Assembly: GCA_965243215.1 (NCBI GenBank)
Contig: CBDEUJ010000004.1
Span: 1,426,001-1,490,000 of the forward strand
Direction of reading: 5' to 3'
Length of the DNA stretch: 64,000 nucleotides
Origin: JAJEFO01 sp009843725
GTDB lineage: Bacteria > Pseudomonadota > Alphaproteobacteria > Rhodobacterales > Rhodobacteraceae
Made by a program: the position numbers and the translations under genes. The notes below the pieces were generated by a model that searched no databases, was not told the origin of the DNA, and saw only the letters and a program-made list of their open reading frames with translations. Below are positions 1-9,007 of this stretch, in pieces (the stretch's first letter is position 1; the number at the start of each line of letters is the position of its first letter).

Positions 1-11
1 ATCTGATTCAT
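1..11 (-). CDS. Start of a gene that runs off the left edge
   Basis: An ATG at position 11 on the minus strand opens a reading frame (Met-Asn-Gln) that leaves the window after three codons. It is preceded by GAGGAC seven bases or so upstream, a good Shine-Dalgarno match. It lies 81 bases downstream of the amidase stop, in the same direction, so it is probably the next gene of the same transcription unit. Nothing can be said about its product. Confidence 0.5.
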
Positions 12-92
12 GATAAGTCCTCGTTGTTCTGTTGGAGGAAGTCCGCGATTGTCACGGTTGAGGAGCTCGGATCCTCCGAAGATCGTGGAAGT

Positions 93-1640
93 TCAGGAAT
101 CCGGGCTGGGGAAAACCGAACCTCGTTCAAGCGAGATCCGGTCATAGTGCTGCGCCCAAGGGCGCAGACGTTCGAAAGCGGCGGCGGCGGCCAGCACGTC
201 GCCGTCGGCCTGACGGCGTCCCGCGATATGAAGTCCTACCGGAAGGCCCGAAGTGCCAAGCCCTGCGGGCACCGACACCGACGGGTGGCCGGTAAAGTTC
301 GTCAGAAAGGTCGGACACCAGCCGATGAGCGGATCAATGTCGATGCCATTGATCTGAGTCGGTCCCTTGGTATTGCCGTCAGCCGTGTTTCTTGCCGGCA
401 TCGCGGTCACGGTGGGCGACACGATCAAATCATGCTTCGCAAACTTGGCCTGGTAGGCGTCGAACACCTCGGACCGCACCGACAGGTCGCGATAAAGGTC
501 ATCGGCGCTGTAGCACGGACCAATCCGCTCGACCCAGTCCAGCAGATCCGGAGCCAGGCCATGGCGGTGTTCGTCGGACAAGAGATCCAGGCCAGACGCC
601 TTGATTGCATCAAAGCTGTGGCGCATGATCGGCACGAAGAGGCGGCACCATATGTCGCTGTAATCCCGCTGGTCCCGGTTCAGGCCAATCGTGATCTCTT
701 CAACCTTGGCACCTGCTTGTTCGAAGACGTTCACCGCGTCAGCCACCACGTCAGAGACCTCGCCTTCGACCGGGAAGACGTCCAGGTCGGGGCTGAAGCC
801 GATCTTCATGCCGTTGATTCCGCGCAGCGCAGCGTCAGAGAAGTCGTTGACCATCTGATGACAGTTTGGATCGCCCGGATGCGCGCCTTGCAGGATCCCC
901 AGGCACAGGATCGCGTCCTCGACATTGCGCGTGATGGTGCCCTCGAAGATGTACGGCAGCGTGTTGGCGAATGCGTTCGGGCGCACCAGCAGCGGCGTGC
1001 GCCCGGCCGAAGCGCGATAGCCCACGGTGTTTGTCCAGGCCGCGGGGATGCGGATGGAGCCGCCGCCATCGGTGCCTTCGGCCACCGCCAGCATGCCCGA
1101 GGCCACCGCCGCCGCCGATCCGCCCGATGAACCGCCCGCGTTGCGGCTGGTGTCGAACGGGTTCGACGTGGGGCCGAACTCGGCGTTGTCGGTAGTTCCG
1201 CGAAAGCCCATTGCCGGGCTGTTCGTCTTGCCGACCAGGATTGCGCCCGCAGCCTCCATGCTATCGACAAAGCCGCAATTCATGTCGGCAATGTTCTCTT
1301 TCAGTTGCGGGATTCCGCCCAAGGTGCTGGGCCAGCCCCGCTTGAAATCGAACAGGTCTTTCATCGCGATGGGAACACCATGCAGCGGCCCCAATGCATC
1401 GCCGCGCGCCACGGCGGCATCGGCGTCTTTCGCCGCGTCCAGCGCCTCGTCAAAAGCCGTGAAAACGAACGCGTTCAGCTTCGGGTTTTTGGCCTCGATC
1501 CGGTCGATGGCGGCCTGCATCACCTCCGTGGCAGAGGCCCGGCGCTCCCGGATCGCGAGGGCGGTTTCAGCAGCGCTCAATTTGGCAAAATCGGTCACGG
1601 TGCGTGCTTTTCTGTTGTTTCTGCGGAACGCCGGCTTCAC
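93..1640 (-). CDS. Amidase (amidase signature family)
   Basis: A 515-residue amidase-signature enzyme that hydrolyses a C-N amide bond, probably in the cytoplasm since no signal peptide is seen. The Ser-cisSer-Lys triad is intact: Lys94 in AMKDLF, the cis-Ser in GGSSGGS (169-175) and nucleophile Ser195 in GTDGGGSIRIPA. Length is normal for the family. The first possible start is GTG at 1640. A second GTG at 1598 begins VTDFAKLSAAE, which aligns better with typical family N-termini; neither has a convincing Shine-Dalgarno, so the first 14 residues are doubtful. The substrate cannot be read from sequence. The neighbouring hydrolases and BMP-type importer suggest it acts on an amide made during breakdown of a nitrogenous compound. 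Confidence 0.9.
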   Translation of the reverse strand: MKPAFRRNNRKARTVTDFAKLSAAETALAIRERRASATEVMQAAIDRIEAKNPKLNAFVFTAFDEALDAAKDADAAVARGDALGPLHGVPIAMKDLFDFKRGWPSTLGGIPQLKENIADMNCGFVDSMEAAGAILVGKTNSPAMGFRGTTDNAEFGPTSNPFDTSRNAGGSSGGSAAAVASGMLAVAEGTDGGGSIRIPAAWTNTVGYRASAGRTPLLVRPNAFANTLPYIFEGTITRNVEDAILCLGILQGAHPGDPNCHQMVNDFSDAALRGINGMKIGFSPDLDVFPVEGEVSDVVADAVNVFEQAGAKVEEITIGLNRDQRDYSDIWCRLFVPIMRHSFDAIKASGLDLLSDEHRHGLAPDLLDWVERIGPCYSADDLYRDLSVRSEVFDAYQAKFAKHDLIVSPTVTAMPARNTADGNTKGPTQINGIDIDPLIGWCPTFLTNFTGHPSVSVPAGLGTSGLPVGLHIAGRRQADGDVLAAAAAFERLRPWAQHYDRISLERGSVFPSPDS

Positions 1641-2071
1641 TGATCTGGAGTCTCACTCACATGGTCAGCAGAATCGCTGCCGATCGAAATTTGGCAACTG
1701 AGGAAAGTTCAGTTCATGCATGAAGCCCGAGCCAGGCAGGGTTCATTGCGTCTCCATGCTTTGCTGCAAGGAGTGCGCCCAAGGCCGTCACAACGTCGAG
1801 CGGCAAGCTCGTCCGTGCCGCCCTGGCCGCCCAAGCGGGACACGAAGCGTCCCGATTGGGAAGTGAAAGGGGAAAGACCGGACGGAAGAGCTTTCAGGCC
1901 GGCACCTTCCTTGCTCCGCACGACGCGCTGCGCCTCTTCCTGTCCAAGATCTTGAACGAATGGGTATCGAATCCGGCGACGCACCTGCAAACGCGCGTTT
2001 GAAGCGGCCTGCACCCCGTCTCCAAGACATGGCCATACCGATCACCATCGGTCGCACGGGCGCGAGACCCG
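1641..2071. other. Intergenic stretch with a small hairpin
   Basis: 430 bases between the LysR stop and the amidase start, both genes on the minus strand. No reading frame here looks like a known protein. The only clear structure is a perfect 6-bp stem (CGGGAC/GTCCCG, 1836-1841 and 1849-1854) with a 7-base loop. It is not followed by a T-run on either strand, so it is not a classical terminator. Confidence 0.4.
1836..1854. repeat. Short inverted repeat (hairpin)
   Basis: CGGGAC and GTCCCG are separated by the 7-base loop ACGAAGC. The role is unknown. It lies between two same-strand genes and could be an RNA stem-loop. Confidence 0.35.
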
Positions 2072-3040
2072 TCAAGCTGCATCTGAGCCAGCAGGCACCT
2101 GACGAATCGATGGTTCCCGGGGAAGGTATTTCAGTCCATACGGGCTGTCTCGGAACAAGTCCGCTTCTTCAAGCAGCCAATCCTGAAACGCTCGAATCTT
2201 GGCCGACATGGCGCGTTCCTGGGGGCAAATCAAAAAATAGCTGCGATCCTTGAGCACCTTCGGTATCGGCGCCGAGATGCGACCCCGCTCGATTTCACGC
2301 GAGGCAGCGATGACACTGACAAGAGCAGCAGACCGGTTGTCAATCGTGGCTTCGATACACATGATTTCATCACTAAAGCACGCAATTGGTCGAACATCTT
2401 CTGCCTTTTCGCCGACGGACTCAAACCAGGCCTTCCAGTTCGGATCTCCCTCCTCGAAACCGATCCATTCATATTCGAACAAGTCCCGCCGCAACAGATC
2501 AGCCGGGGACTTGACCTTGCGCCCAAGTTTTCGAGAGCAAATCGGCATGACATAGTCATCAAGCACCCACGCGGCATGCAGCTCGGGGTCAGGATTGCCC
2601 GTGTACCTTATCGAAATGTCCACGCTTGAGCGCGCAAAGTCCAGCACGGTGTCCGAGGCGATCACCTTGACTTCAAGTTCGGGATAAAGCCGGCTGAACT
2701 TCGGCAGCCGAGGACATAGCCAGCTCCACGCGAAGGACCGTGTCGTTGTCAGCACGAGTTCGCCCTCGACTTTGTCCACGCTTAGCTGAGCGACACCCTG
2801 ATTGAGTTGGCGAAAAGCGTTCGCAACGAAGGGATGCAACATCTCACCCTCGGGCGTCAGCTTGAGAGATCTGCTCAACCGGAAAAAGAGCCGAAGTCCA
2901 AGCTGTGTCTCAAGCGTCTTCAAACGGTGGCTGATTGCCGTTGGGGTCAGCAGCAGTTCCTCGGCTGCAAGCTTTATGCTCATATGACGCGAGACAGCCT
3001 CGAATGCCTGCAAGCTTGTCAGTGGTGGCAGTCGTTTCAG
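2072..3040 (-). CDS. LysR-family regulator, GcvA-like (non-ATG start)
   Basis: LysR-type transcription factor with an N-terminal winged helix-turn-helix (SIKLAAEELLLTPTAISHRL) and a C-terminal effector domain, close in layout to GcvA. It resembles the second LysR of this window (9787-10764), with shared features such as WVLDDYV and FQDWLL/FQNWLL. Reading upstream of the TTG at 3013 the frame continues as LKRLPPLTS, the classical GcvA N-terminus, back to a stop at 3053-3055. No ATG lies in that stretch. GGAG sits 8 bases before a CTG at 3040 and 5 before an ATC at 3043, so CTG is taken as start (322 residues). It probably controls the surrounding hydrolase genes. Confidence 0.85.
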   Translation of the reverse strand: MKRLPPLTSLQAFEAVSRHMSIKLAAEELLLTPTAISHRLKTLETQLGLRLFFRLSRSLKLTPEGEMLHPFVANAFRQLNQGVAQLSVDKVEGELVLTTTRSFAWSWLCPRLPKFSRLYPELEVKVIASDTVLDFARSSVDISIRYTGNPDPELHAAWVLDDYVMPICSRKLGRKVKSPADLLRRDLFEYEWIGFEEGDPNWKAWFESVGEKAEDVRPIACFSDEIMCIEATIDNRSAALVSVIAASREIERGRISAPIPKVLKDRSYFLICPQERAMSAKIRAFQDWLLEEADLFRDSPYGLKYLPREPSIRQVPAGSDAA

Positions 3041-3468
3041 GATCGAAGCTCCTCATGCTGGATTGGTTCACTCCCTGCGCCGTGAAGCTTAAGTTCTGAC
3101 GGTCGTCGGCGTAGAACTCCCGATGGGTCCTTTCTTGCAAGGGCTGTCGGACGGAAATGTTTCGCAAAGCCGATTCATGCAGGCGCCATGCAATTCACCA
3201 CGCCACGGGCCTCGCCGGCAATTTTCCGGCATTGTCCAAAATAGGCAGACACCAGCCGGGGATCGCTTGACAGTGCCGGCAGGCGAGGATGGCCTGCACT
3301 GTGCGACTGGCGGATTGACCGCTCATCGTCTTTCCACAACCCTTGCTTGCAGCGGCGCAATGGCGCGGTTCAGCCCGACCGTGAGGGGGCTGCGCCGGAA
3401 GGTCGGAAGAGACTGCGCAACGTCGGGGCCGATGGCTGCCGGTTCACGAGATGCGTGTCGTGCAATTG
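3041..3468. other. Intergenic stretch, nothing recognised
   Basis: About 430 bases between the thioredoxin-like gene's stop and the LysR start. Frames are open on both strands but their codon composition and translations do not resemble real proteins. No RNA gene or strong inverted repeat was seen. It probably contains the LysR promoter. Confidence 0.4.
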
Positions 3469-3879
3469 TCACGAACTATCCCGCATCGATTCTCGCTCGG
3501 CGCTTTCCTGGGCTCGTTGCCAATCACTGCCATGAACGGATACGACCGTACCGTATCGAGTCACGAAGAAGATCGGCGGATAGACGGCATCCAACTGCTT
3601 CGCGGCCTCGCGCAGTATCGCATCCGTATCTCCAAATGCTCCCGGGGTGGCAACATCCCGGGTCTTGGTGATCACGTTGACAGCCACTCGGAAGCCAGCA
3701 TTTTCCGCTGCGGCAATCACGATTGGCAGCCCGCTGCGCTTGAAGGCCATGCAAGGCGGGCAGTCCTCGGCACCATAGAAGTGGAAGGCAACGCCACTTT
3801 CCTGAGCCCGAGCCTTGGCCGGCCCGTCAATGCCCAAGAAACCGACCGTGAAAACGAGTGCGGACAAAAGCCTCAACAT
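3469..3879 (-). CDS. Secreted thioredoxin-like protein with CPPC motif
   Basis: A 136-residue protein with an N-terminal signal peptide (MLRLLSALVF start, AKARAQ cleavage region near residue 26), followed by a short thioredoxin-like fold. The redox pair is Cys40-Cys43 in GAEDCPPCMAF, and the cis-Pro region is probably PPIFF. It would act in the periplasm as a small thiol-disulfide protein. The start is supported by AAGGAG eight bases upstream of the ATG. It lies among minus-strand hydrolase genes but is separated from both neighbours by more than 150 bases, so a link to their pathway is only positional. Confidence 0.75.
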   Translation of the reverse strand: MLRLLSALVFTVGFLGIDGPAKARAQESGVAFHFYGAEDCPPCMAFKRSGLPIVIAAAENAGFRVAVNVITKTRDVATPGAFGDTDAILREAAKQLDAVYPPIFFVTRYGTVVSVHGSDWQRAQESAERESMRDSS

Positions 3880-4040
3880 TCGACGTTCTCCTTCCAGGTT
3901 CAGGCAGGCAGAGCCGAATCATCAATGGCCCTTCACCGAGACAGATAAGCCTCCGGTCCCGAATGTCCCAAGTCTCAGAATTCATGCATCACCTGAGTGT
4001 TTCTCAGCCATTTGATCGGGCGTTCGAAGGTGGAAACGCT

Positions 4041-4466
4041 TCACCGTATGTGCCGGCTGACGTCGCCGAAAAACGGATCTCGAATCGTGCAACTGGAATA
4101 TTGCCAGGTACCGTCCTGTCTCGTGAACTCGTCCAGGTATCGTCCCGAGTAGATTGCCTGCAGGGGAAAGCCGTCCGTCTGCTGGTACACCATGACATAG
4201 CGCTGGCACTTGGCGCGGCCAGCGTCCTCGTCGATCTCCAGCTCGATGTTGGTGGACAAGTGGCGGGTCCTGGGCGTTCCGTCGTCGTAGATGATGACGC
4301 GGGATACGACATTCTTGAACAGCTCTTCTCGCCCCCGATTCGGTTCGCCCTCATCGAACGTCCATACCGCGTCCGCGAAAAGATCGAGGAACCCGTCCAG
4401 ATCGCCGGAGTCGAGCGCAAGACTGTACCGGTTGATCAGGGAAAGTATCTCAGCACGTGATGACAT
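4041..4466 (-). CDS. SnoaL/NTF2-like small protein
   Basis: A 141-residue protein of the NTF2/SnoaL cone fold. The typical opening is seen (EILSLINRYSLALDSGDLDGFLDLFADAVW), as is the central strand pattern around TRHLSTNIELEIDEDAGRAKCQRYVMVYQ. Such proteins are small ketosteroid-isomerase-like or dioxygenase-beta-like enzymes, or ligand-binding proteins. No upstream Shine-Dalgarno is obvious. It is one of two NTF2-fold genes in this block (the other at 8385-8831), in a setting of hydrolases, which suggests a pathway enzyme rather than a housekeeping role. The substrate is unknown. Confidence 0.75.
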   Translation of the reverse strand: MSSRAEILSLINRYSLALDSGDLDGFLDLFADAVWTFDEGEPNRGREELFKNVVSRVIIYDDGTPRTRHLSTNIELEIDEDAGRAKCQRYVMVYQQTDGFPLQAIYSGRYLDEFTRQDGTWQYSSCTIRDPFFGDVSRHIR

Positions 4467-4543
4467 TTGGCAGGCGGCAGTCTTTCGTCATTATGAATGG
4501 GACGGCCGCACCGGGGCTTGCCGGCGCGGCCGCATCAATTGAA

Positions 4544-5275
4544 CTACCTTGACAGCAGATCCTTCACCTTGTCAGCAACAAACACGCCCAGATCGCGGTG
4601 AGCCTCGGCCGTCAGATGGATGCCGTCGACGCCATCGGTCGAGATTGCACGCCCCGCGTCGAGGACCGGCACGCCTGCGTCAGTTGCCGCACGAACGACT
4701 TCGGTGCCAAGCGTTCTGGACGGCTCCTCGCCGGCAGCGAACAATGCTGCCAGAGGTGTATTCCCGGTATCCCCGAGGGGCGGAGGCGCGACCAGGAGCA
4801 CCTTTGGTGCGGGATAGCTTGAAAACAGGAGGCCATCCGCGCCTTGGATCATGTTCGCCAAGCCGACAAGCGCGGAAGCGACATCCTCCGGCGCACGGTT
4901 TCGCGATTCCTGCAGGTCGTTGGTGCCCAGCATGACAACGACGAGGTCCAGCGGTCCCTGGGAGGCAAGCGTATCACCCAGAGCCGACGCGCCATTAAAG
5001 TCGTGCGGCTCGACGAGGCCCGCAGCGCCACCGTTCAAGTCGGTCGTCCGACCGACGAGCCCGTCGACGACTACCTTGAACTCCGGTCCGAGTTCCGATT
5101 GCAGAACTCCACCCCAGCGCGTCGCATCGTCATGCCGTGTCGTTGGATATCCGTTGGCGACGGGCTTCCATCCCCAGGTATTGCTGTCGCCATAGACCAG
5201 TATCCGTTTTTCATCGGCAGATGCCGCAAATGCCCCGACGACAAGCAGCAACATCCCGGTAACTAGTGTCTTCAT
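4544..5275 (-). CDS. Secreted SGNH/GDSL hydrolase (arylesterase-like)
   Basis: A 243-residue SGNH-family esterase. A signal peptide occupies roughly residues 1-20 (MKTLVTGMLLLVVGAFAASA). Block I is GDSN with nucleophile Ser31, block III is LGTND, and block V is DGIH with Asp217 and His220, so the catalytic set is complete. The fold variant matches the arylesterase/TAP group that hydrolyses short esters or amides. The start at 5275 was chosen because it gives a clean signal peptide and has AGGGA eight bases upstream; the frame stays open further upstream but without protein-like sequence. It acts in the periplasm or outside the cell. Confidence 0.85.
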   Translation of the reverse strand: MKTLVTGMLLLVVGAFAASADEKRILVYGDSNTWGWKPVANGYPTTRHDDATRWGGVLQSELGPEFKVVVDGLVGRTTDLNGGAAGLVEPHDFNGASALGDTLASQGPLDLVVVMLGTNDLQESRNRAPEDVASALVGLANMIQGADGLLFSSYPAPKVLLVAPPPLGDTGNTPLAALFAAGEEPSRTLGTEVVRAATDAGVPVLDAGRAISTDGVDGIHLTAEAHRDLGVFVADKVKDLLSR

Positions 5276-5658
5276 TGATTTGGTCCCTTCCATTTGGTAC
5301 TTCATGTCATTCCAGTCCGGGACATAGGAACCGATCGAAACTGGACAAATGAGGAAACGTGAACGGACGGATGAGCGGCCGTCATCCGTGTGGCGGGCAT
5401 CGGCAGTGAGGCACCGCTGCCATGGTCGCAAGAGTTGGTCGCCAGTGTTTGGGTCGATGCAGGGCGTGCCGTTTCTTCCTGACGCGTGACATCACGCGCC
5501 GTGTCGCCGTCATGCGGCCAACGGCAAGGCAGACGAGAACCGATGCAGCAAGTCGACCGGACAGGGAGTCAGGCGTTCGGCAGGCGAACGCTTGCCCTTG
5601 ACCTCTCGGAACGGAACTCGCGGCGCCCCGATGGCCGTGACGCGATTGACGTCCATGC
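5276..5658. other. Intergenic stretch, nothing recognised
   Basis: About 380 bases between two minus-strand genes. Reading frames present are arginine-rich out-of-frame translations of GC-rich DNA. No RNA gene or clear repeat is visible; a promoter for the SGNH hydrolase gene is likely here. Confidence 0.4.
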
Positions 5659-6558
5659 TCACGTCGGCGGCACAGGCCGGACGGGGCCGTCATAGTACGG
5701 CAATCGCTCCACTCGTACGGGCAACGCCTTGGCCGCATGGACCTTCTGGACATGTGCGGCAATCTCGCACAGCGGCGCGAACCAGACGTCGTCTCGCTCC
5801 AGGACGCCTTCGAGCCATTTCTCGACCAGGCGCCACCGCGCCAGCCTGCCGGTCAGGAACGGATGCCAGATCGACATCCAAAGACCGCGCGCTTCATAGT
5901 GGGCATCGAATTCTTCCCAGAAGGCACCCAGCCCGGAGCTGGGACTGCGCACCGGCATCAGGTACCCAATCTCGTCGTAATGTGCAAAAGGAGGCCAGTC
6001 ATCCGTGCCCCAATGGACGGGCACTTCGATGAGTTCGCCGCCAGGCGTATCCAGTACGTATGGAATGTCGTCGGCCATGAGTGAACTGTCGTAGGTGAAT
6101 TCGTGCTTGGTCAGCAGGTCGATCACTGACTGATTCACATTGTACACAGGTGCCCGGTATCCTGTCGGTTGCCGGCCCGTGACCCGCCGGTGGGCGTCCA
6201 GCGCCCTTTCGAACCAGTGCTCCTGTTCGGCCGCACCGTGTTCGGTGGGATCTTCGTGCAGGTAGCCGTGATGTCCGATCTCGTGACCGCCGTTCAGGAT
6301 GGCTTCCATGGCGTCCGGATACTGTTCGATGCACCACCCGGGAACGAAGAACGTTTGCTTCAAGCCGAGTCGCCGGTAGGTCTCGAGGATCCGCGGGATC
6401 GCTACCGTCGGGCCGTACCGTCCCATGCTGATCGGGTACAGACGGTCGAAGCCGTCTTTCTGTTTCGAGATGTGGATCAGGCTGTCCGCATCAACGTCGA
6501 ACGTAATGGCACATGCGCAACGCGCACCGTTTGGCCACGGAATCGGGTTCTTTATCAT
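5659..6558 (-). CDS. Polysaccharide-deacetylase-fold hydrolase (PuuE-like)
   Basis: A 299-residue NodB-fold hydrolase. The metal and catalytic motifs are visible: TFDVDAD (Asp21/Asp23), GHEIGHHGYLHE (His92, His96, His97, His101) and RAPVYN. It has no signal peptide and the sequence pattern (WPNGARCACAITFDVDAD, SMGRYG, DSSLMADDIPY) fits the cytoplasmic branch that includes cofactor-free allantoinase PuuE and related amide-ring openers, rather than secreted chitin deacetylases. That would fit the nearby amidohydrolase, amidase and DUF1989 genes in breakdown of a ureide-like compound. The exact substrate is inference. It lies 66 bases downstream of the amidohydrolase gene, probably in one operon. 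Confidence 0.85.
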   Translation of the reverse strand: MIKNPIPWPNGARCACAITFDVDADSLIHISKQKDGFDRLYPISMGRYGPTVAIPRILETYRRLGLKQTFFVPGWCIEQYPDAMEAILNGGHEIGHHGYLHEDPTEHGAAEQEHWFERALDAHRRVTGRQPTGYRAPVYNVNQSVIDLLTKHEFTYDSSLMADDIPYVLDTPGGELIEVPVHWGTDDWPPFAHYDEIGYLMPVRSPSSGLGAFWEEFDAHYEARGLWMSIWHPFLTGRLARWRLVEKWLEGVLERDDVWFAPLCEIAAHVQKVHAAKALPVRVERLPYYDGPVRPVPPT

Positions 6559-6624
6559 CGGGCGAAACCTCCCAGGTCAGGTCTTCCAGGGTTCGAACGG
6601 CGGTCCGGCTGGCAAAAACATTCG

Positions 6625-8178
6625 TCAACTTGCCATTCTCGACACGTTCGAATCGTAGATTCGGCAACCGTCCTGGTGAGTGGCTGCCAGCTCGACTTCA
6701 CGTTTGGCATACCACTTCAAGAGATGCGGACGGAGCTCTGCCGCGACGGCGCGTTCCTCTTGGCGACCGTCCGATTCGTTCATTGCCTCGGACATTTCGT
6801 CGTGAAGCTTGTCGACGTCGAGACCAAGCACCACGCCGTCTCGAAGCCTGAACTCGCCATCGACGACAACGTGCCGGACATCCCGCGCCGTGGCCTTCGC
6901 GAGGATCAGCGAGAGCGGATCAACGTCCGGATCCAGCCAGGGTCGCGTGACATGGTTGATGTCGATGACGACGATGTCCGCGTAGGCACCGGGTTCGAGC
7001 CGGCCGACTTCGGCTTCCATGCCGAGCACCTTGGCACCGGACTGGGTTGCGGCCTCGAAGACGTCACCAGGCATCAGGTAAGGGGCCCGTTGATCCGGCG
7101 ACCGCGCAAGGTTCAGCATCAGGCGCATTTCAGCGAACATGTCGTCGTCATCGGCGAGGCTCGTACCGTCCATGCCCAGCGCCATCGGGATCCCGTAGTC
7201 CTTGAACTGCGATGCAGGCGAAATGCCCGATCGGAGACGCAGGTTTGAGCTCGGGTTGCAACATATCTGGGCGCCACTGAGCGCAATCCGTTCCATGTCC
7301 TCTTGTGGCGTCCAGACCATGTGAGCCAGCGAGAGCCGCGGTCCGAGCAATCCCAGCGCCTCAAGATCCTGCAGCACGCCATGACCGTTCGGCCCGAGAG
7401 ACTCGAGGCTCTCGTAATATGATTCGAGCGCGTGGGTCTGGACTCTGACGCCCGATTGCAACGACACCGCGGCAATGCGCCGCAGCGTGTCGTCCAGCGT
7501 CCAGTGAGGCGCCGTGGGCCCGTACCAAACCGACACGAGACTGTCTCCGTCGTATTCGGCCGCAAGTCGTTCAATTGTTGCAACGTAGTCATCCGGCGAC
7601 AGCCGACGGCGCCTCGACTGAACATTCAGGAAGCGTCGTCGAAGCTCGGCCGGCAGCATGGAAAGGAACTGCTGCTCCTTCCCTTCCGAGAGGACCACCC
7701 TGTTCTTCCAACGCTCGCCTGGCGCGATGGCGGCCCGCATTCCGACCTTGCGGTATGCGGAGGCCTTTACGCCGACCGAACGTTCGAGGCTTTCCGCAGA
7801 ATCGCCGGCGCTGCACATGTCGACCACTGCGGTCACGCCGCTCCTGATCATCTGCGCCGCGCTGAAAGCCGTCGCCATCTCCTGCGGAAGGGAGCGATGC
7901 CCCAAGTTGGCGAACATCCAAGGCTCGAGAAAGTCGTCTGCCGTGCCATGGTTCGCCAATGGCACGCCGTAACAGTGATGGTGGGCATTGACGAAGCCCG
8001 GCAGGACGGCAGCGTCCTCGCCTCCTATCACTTCCAGATCCGGATAGCTCGCCGACAGACGTGCCGTTGTGCCAACGTCGAGCACCCTCTGCCCCGCGAC
8101 AACCACGCCAGCGTCGCTCCGGACATCCTGGGCGCTGGAAACAAGCCACCGTCCGGTTACCAAGTATGGGAGAGCCAA
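6625..8178 (-). CDS. Amidohydrolase (TRZ/ATZ/chlorohydrolase-type)
   Basis: A 517-residue metal-dependent amidohydrolase of the cyclic-deaminase/chlorohydrolase group. Metal ligands appear as NAHHHCYG (His66-68 region), a His in VQTHALES, a His in SLAHMVW and the Asp in MGMDGTSLADDD. The C-terminal beta-sandwich strand GAYADIVVID is typical. The start is a TTG at 8178: GGAGGA lies exactly seven bases upstream, and the protein then begins ALPYLVTGRWLVSS as in relatives. The 18 codons further upstream do not look coding. Family members deaminate or hydrolyse N-heterocycles such as guanine, cytosine or triazines, in keeping with the adjacent PuuE-like gene. Confidence 0.88.
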   Translation of the reverse strand: MALPYLVTGRWLVSSAQDVRSDAGVVVAGQRVLDVGTTARLSASYPDLEVIGGEDAAVLPGFVNAHHHCYGVPLANHGTADDFLEPWMFANLGHRSLPQEMATAFSAAQMIRSGVTAVVDMCSAGDSAESLERSVGVKASAYRKVGMRAAIAPGERWKNRVVLSEGKEQQFLSMLPAELRRRFLNVQSRRRRLSPDDYVATIERLAAEYDGDSLVSVWYGPTAPHWTLDDTLRRIAAVSLQSGVRVQTHALESYYESLESLGPNGHGVLQDLEALGLLGPRLSLAHMVWTPQEDMERIALSGAQICCNPSSNLRLRSGISPASQFKDYGIPMALGMDGTSLADDDDMFAEMRLMLNLARSPDQRAPYLMPGDVFEAATQSGAKVLGMEAEVGRLEPGAYADIVVIDINHVTRPWLDPDVDPLSLILAKATARDVRHVVVDGEFRLRDGVVLGLDVDKLHDEMSEAMNESDGRQEERAVAAELRPHLLKWYAKREVELAATHQDGCRIYDSNVSRMAS

Positions 8179-8384
8179 GCTACAGTCCTCCAGATGTTGC
8201 CAAGCCGAACATCGCAAGCAACTCACGTTCACGCATGTCGCAAAAGTGATTCTTTCTCAGGCTACGGATGACTCCGCTGGCAAGCGCCTCGGAAGCATCG
8301 GCCCGCGGCGCAGGAGAAGCGCATTGGGCAACGGATTTGCCAAGCCGGTGCCAAAGGATGCACGCGCGCTCCTGGCGATGGCGC

Positions 8385-8831
8385 TCAATCGGTCAAGCCG
8401 GCCGCCGAGAATGCTGCCGGAATGTCGTCTACGTAATCCCACCCCTGCGCAGCGACCCGCCAGCCCTCCGGGTTCTTGACCAGCAAGAAACAGCTGATGT
8501 CACGGGTCACGTCGGTCTGGTTCTCCGTCATTTCGCAGCCGGCCGCGGCAATCGCGACGTTTCCGATGACGAATACCTCACAGCCGATGCCTTTTTCGGC
8601 GAACTCAAGGACTCCCTGGTTGTCCCGCAGTGCCTTCATTCGCTCCGCAAATTCCTCGGGCGTCTGCGGAGACGCGGGTCTCTTCGCGCCGAAGAGCGTC
8701 GCGCCCGCGACGAAGCCGTCAACGAGACCGTCCCAGTCCGCATCTTCGTCTGGCGACCAGTTCAGGCATTCGAATTGCCTGCTGATCAGCTCACGAATCT
8801 TCATTTCGTCGGGTGTACAGGTCTCTGACAT
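8385..8831 (-). CDS. SnoaL/NTF2-like small protein
   Basis: A 148-residue NTF2-fold protein (opening DEMKIRELISRQFECLNWSPDEDADWDGLVDGFVAGATLF; closing ...GWRVAAQGWDYV). This is a second, divergent member of the fold found at 4041-4466. The start ATG at 8831 has GGAG six bases upstream; the frame is open much further upstream only as a shadow. It sits between the DUF1989 and amidohydrolase genes on the same strand. The function is unknown; the family contains small isomerases, hydratases and binding proteins. Confidence 0.75.
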   Translation of the reverse strand: MSETCTPDEMKIRELISRQFECLNWSPDEDADWDGLVDGFVAGATLFGAKRPASPQTPEEFAERMKALRDNQGVLEFAEKGIGCEVFVIGNVAIAAAGCEMTENQTDVTRDISCFLLVKNPEGWRVAAQGWDYVDDIPAAFSAAGLTD

Positions 8832-9007
8832 GCTCTTCTCCTCATATCGATCGGCGTGCACGGCTGGCCGGGAAGCCGGAGGACCTGGCTCTCCGGCCAG
8901 AACCCTTGTTGTTCCAAGGGCGCCCGAATTCCCGAATTCGAAAGGCAAGGACTGAAATTCCGCATCCTGACACCGCTGTCGGACCGAAGGGGCAGTGCAG
9001 CAAGCCG

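Noticed and set aside
1709..2075. Overlapping minus-strand frames of 95-101 codons between the first LysR gene and the amidase
   Set aside because: Several frames are open at once, none has a ribosome-binding site, and none resembles a family I can name. I considered a dispersed repeat but cannot show a second copy in this window.
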